DNA from: Alphaproteobacteria bacterium
Lineage (GTDB): Bacteria; Pseudomonadota; Alphaproteobacteria; JAEULC01
Length of the DNA: 23,654 nucleotides
NCBI GenBank assembly: GCA_020851015.1
Contig: JADZDN010000401.1
Span: forward strand, 1-23,654
Direction: 5' to 3'
Part shown: one piece after another, positions 23,050-23,654 of the stretch
Numbering within the stretch: position 1 is the first letter of the stretch
How the letters are laid out: every line of letters begins with the position of its first letter
The notes under the pieces: model-generated
Database searches by the model: none
Told to the model about the DNA's origin: nothing
Seen by the model: only the letters and a program-made list of their open reading frames with translations
Translations under genes and position numbers: made by a program

Positions 23050-23654
23050 CTAGCGCCGCGCGTACTGGGCCGCGCCGAACAGCACTTCCTTGGCCTTGGC
23101 ATCCATCGGCCCGGTGCGGCGCTTCTCGGCGAGCAGCTCGAGCCCCTTCTTGACGGCGGGGCGCGCATCGATCGCCTGGAACCAGCGCTTCACGTTCGGG
23201 AAATCATCGAGCTTCTGCCCCTGCCGCTCGTAGGGCCGGATCCAGGGAAAGACCGCCATGTCGGCGATGGAATAATCGCCCGCGAGATAGGGCGCTTCTC
23301 CGAGACGGCGGTCGAGCACGCCATATAGCCGCTTGGCCTCGTTGGTGTAGCGGTTGACCGCGTAATCCAGCTTCTCCGGCGCGTACTGCCGGAAATGATG
23401 CGCCTGGCCGAGCATCGGGCCGATGCCGCCCATCTGGAACATCAGCCACTGGATCACCTCGTAGCGGCCGCGCAGGTCCTTCGGCATGAACCGGCCGCTG
23501 GTCTCGGCCAGGTACATCAGGATCGCGCCGGACTCGAAGATCGCCAGCGGCTTGCCGTCCGGCGCGTCGTGATCGACGATCGCGGGCATCTTGTTGTTGG
23601 GGCTGATCTTCAGGAACTCCGGCTTGAACTGGTCGCCGGCCTGGATATCGATCG
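23050..23654 (-). CDS. Glutathione S-transferase family protein, N-terminus cut by the window edge
   Basis: About 201 residues are visible of a gene that begins beyond the right edge. They start within the thioredoxin-like domain: AGDQFKPEFLKISPNNKMPA, then IVDHDAPDGKPLAIFESGAI with the conserved Glu-Ser that binds the glutathione gamma-glutamyl group, then LMYLAE. The helical C-terminal domain has YLAGDYSIADMAVFPWI, a strong GST_C hallmark. It resembles the YfcG/Ure2-like group with glutathione-linked disulfide or conjugating activity in the cytoplasm. The catalytic residue at the extreme N-terminus is not visible. It is followed after eight bases by the SDR gene. Confidence 0.9.
   Translation of the reverse strand, partial: IDIQAGDQFKPEFLKISPNNKMPAIVDHDAPDGKPLAIFESGAILMYLAETSGRFMPKDLRGRYEVIQWLMFQMGGIGPMLGQAHHFRQYAPEKLDYAVNRYTNEAKRLYGVLDRRLGEAPYLAGDYSIADMAVFPWIRPYERQGQKLDDFPNVKRWFQAIDARPAVKKGLELLAEKRRTGPMDAKAKEVLFGAAQYARR

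Noticed and set aside
1..23654. tRNA genes, CRISPR arrays, insertion sequences or prophage genes
   Set aside because: I saw no cloverleaf-like T-loop signatures, regularly spaced repeats, transposase motifs or structural phage genes.

Overview
The window is high-GC, tightly packed DNA that reads as a chromosomal segment of an alphaproteobacterium, probably Rhodospirillales-like. The clues are very strong third-position GC, long antisense shadow frames, an alphaproteobacterial-type ProS N-terminus, a TIGR02186/Alph_Pro_TM protein paired with a TSUP transporter, and a Zur of proteobacterial type. I see no tRNA, rRNA, CRISPR array, insertion sequence or phage gene. About 23 protein genes are supported, with partial genes at both edges (proS on the left, a glutathione S-transferase on the right).

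Region 1 (about 0.3-7.7 kb) is the most unusual part. A four-gene operon encodes an MlaC/HpnM-type lipid-binding periplasmic protein, a PEP mutase fused to a nucleotidyltransferase, a phosphonopyruvate decarboxylase and a Rid-family protein. It ends in a clear intrinsic terminator. It is followed by two convergent CDP-alcohol phosphatidyltransferase genes, and an HpnL/UPF0104-type membrane protein lies on its left. Together these suggest making a C-P compound, activating it as a CMP-phosphonate, placing it on a lipid alcohol and moving the product: a candidate phosphonolipid pathway. One of the two phosphatidyltransferases has Gly where the family has its fourth motif Asp. No phosphonoacetaldehyde transaminase or reductase is in the window.

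Region 2 (about 7.7-11.0 kb) starts with a non-coding stretch holding a two-sided terminator and a sharply AT-rich segment with an 11-bp direct repeat. It continues with a two-subunit CoA-transferase-family pair, whose B subunit seems to lack the usual catalytic Glu, and a class III aminotransferase.

Region 3 (about 11.1-19.6 kb) is a sulfur-oxidation locus: TSUP transporter, TIGR02186 protein, universal stress protein, then a cytoplasmic molybdoenzyme of SoeABC type (sulfite to sulfate), a monoheme cytochrome c and a Tat-exported flavocytochrome c sulfide dehydrogenase. No sox or dsr genes are here, so sulfide oxidation in the periplasm and sulfite oxidation in the cytoplasm must be joined by genes elsewhere.

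Region 4 (about 19.6-23.65 kb) is a mixed set: a Zur-type regulator divergent from hisI across a palindrome, a small exported Rap1a/Tai-like protein, an AAA ATPase with an 82-residue orphan in a lower-GC pocket, and an SDR-GST pair in which the SDR has Phe in place of the catalytic Tyr.
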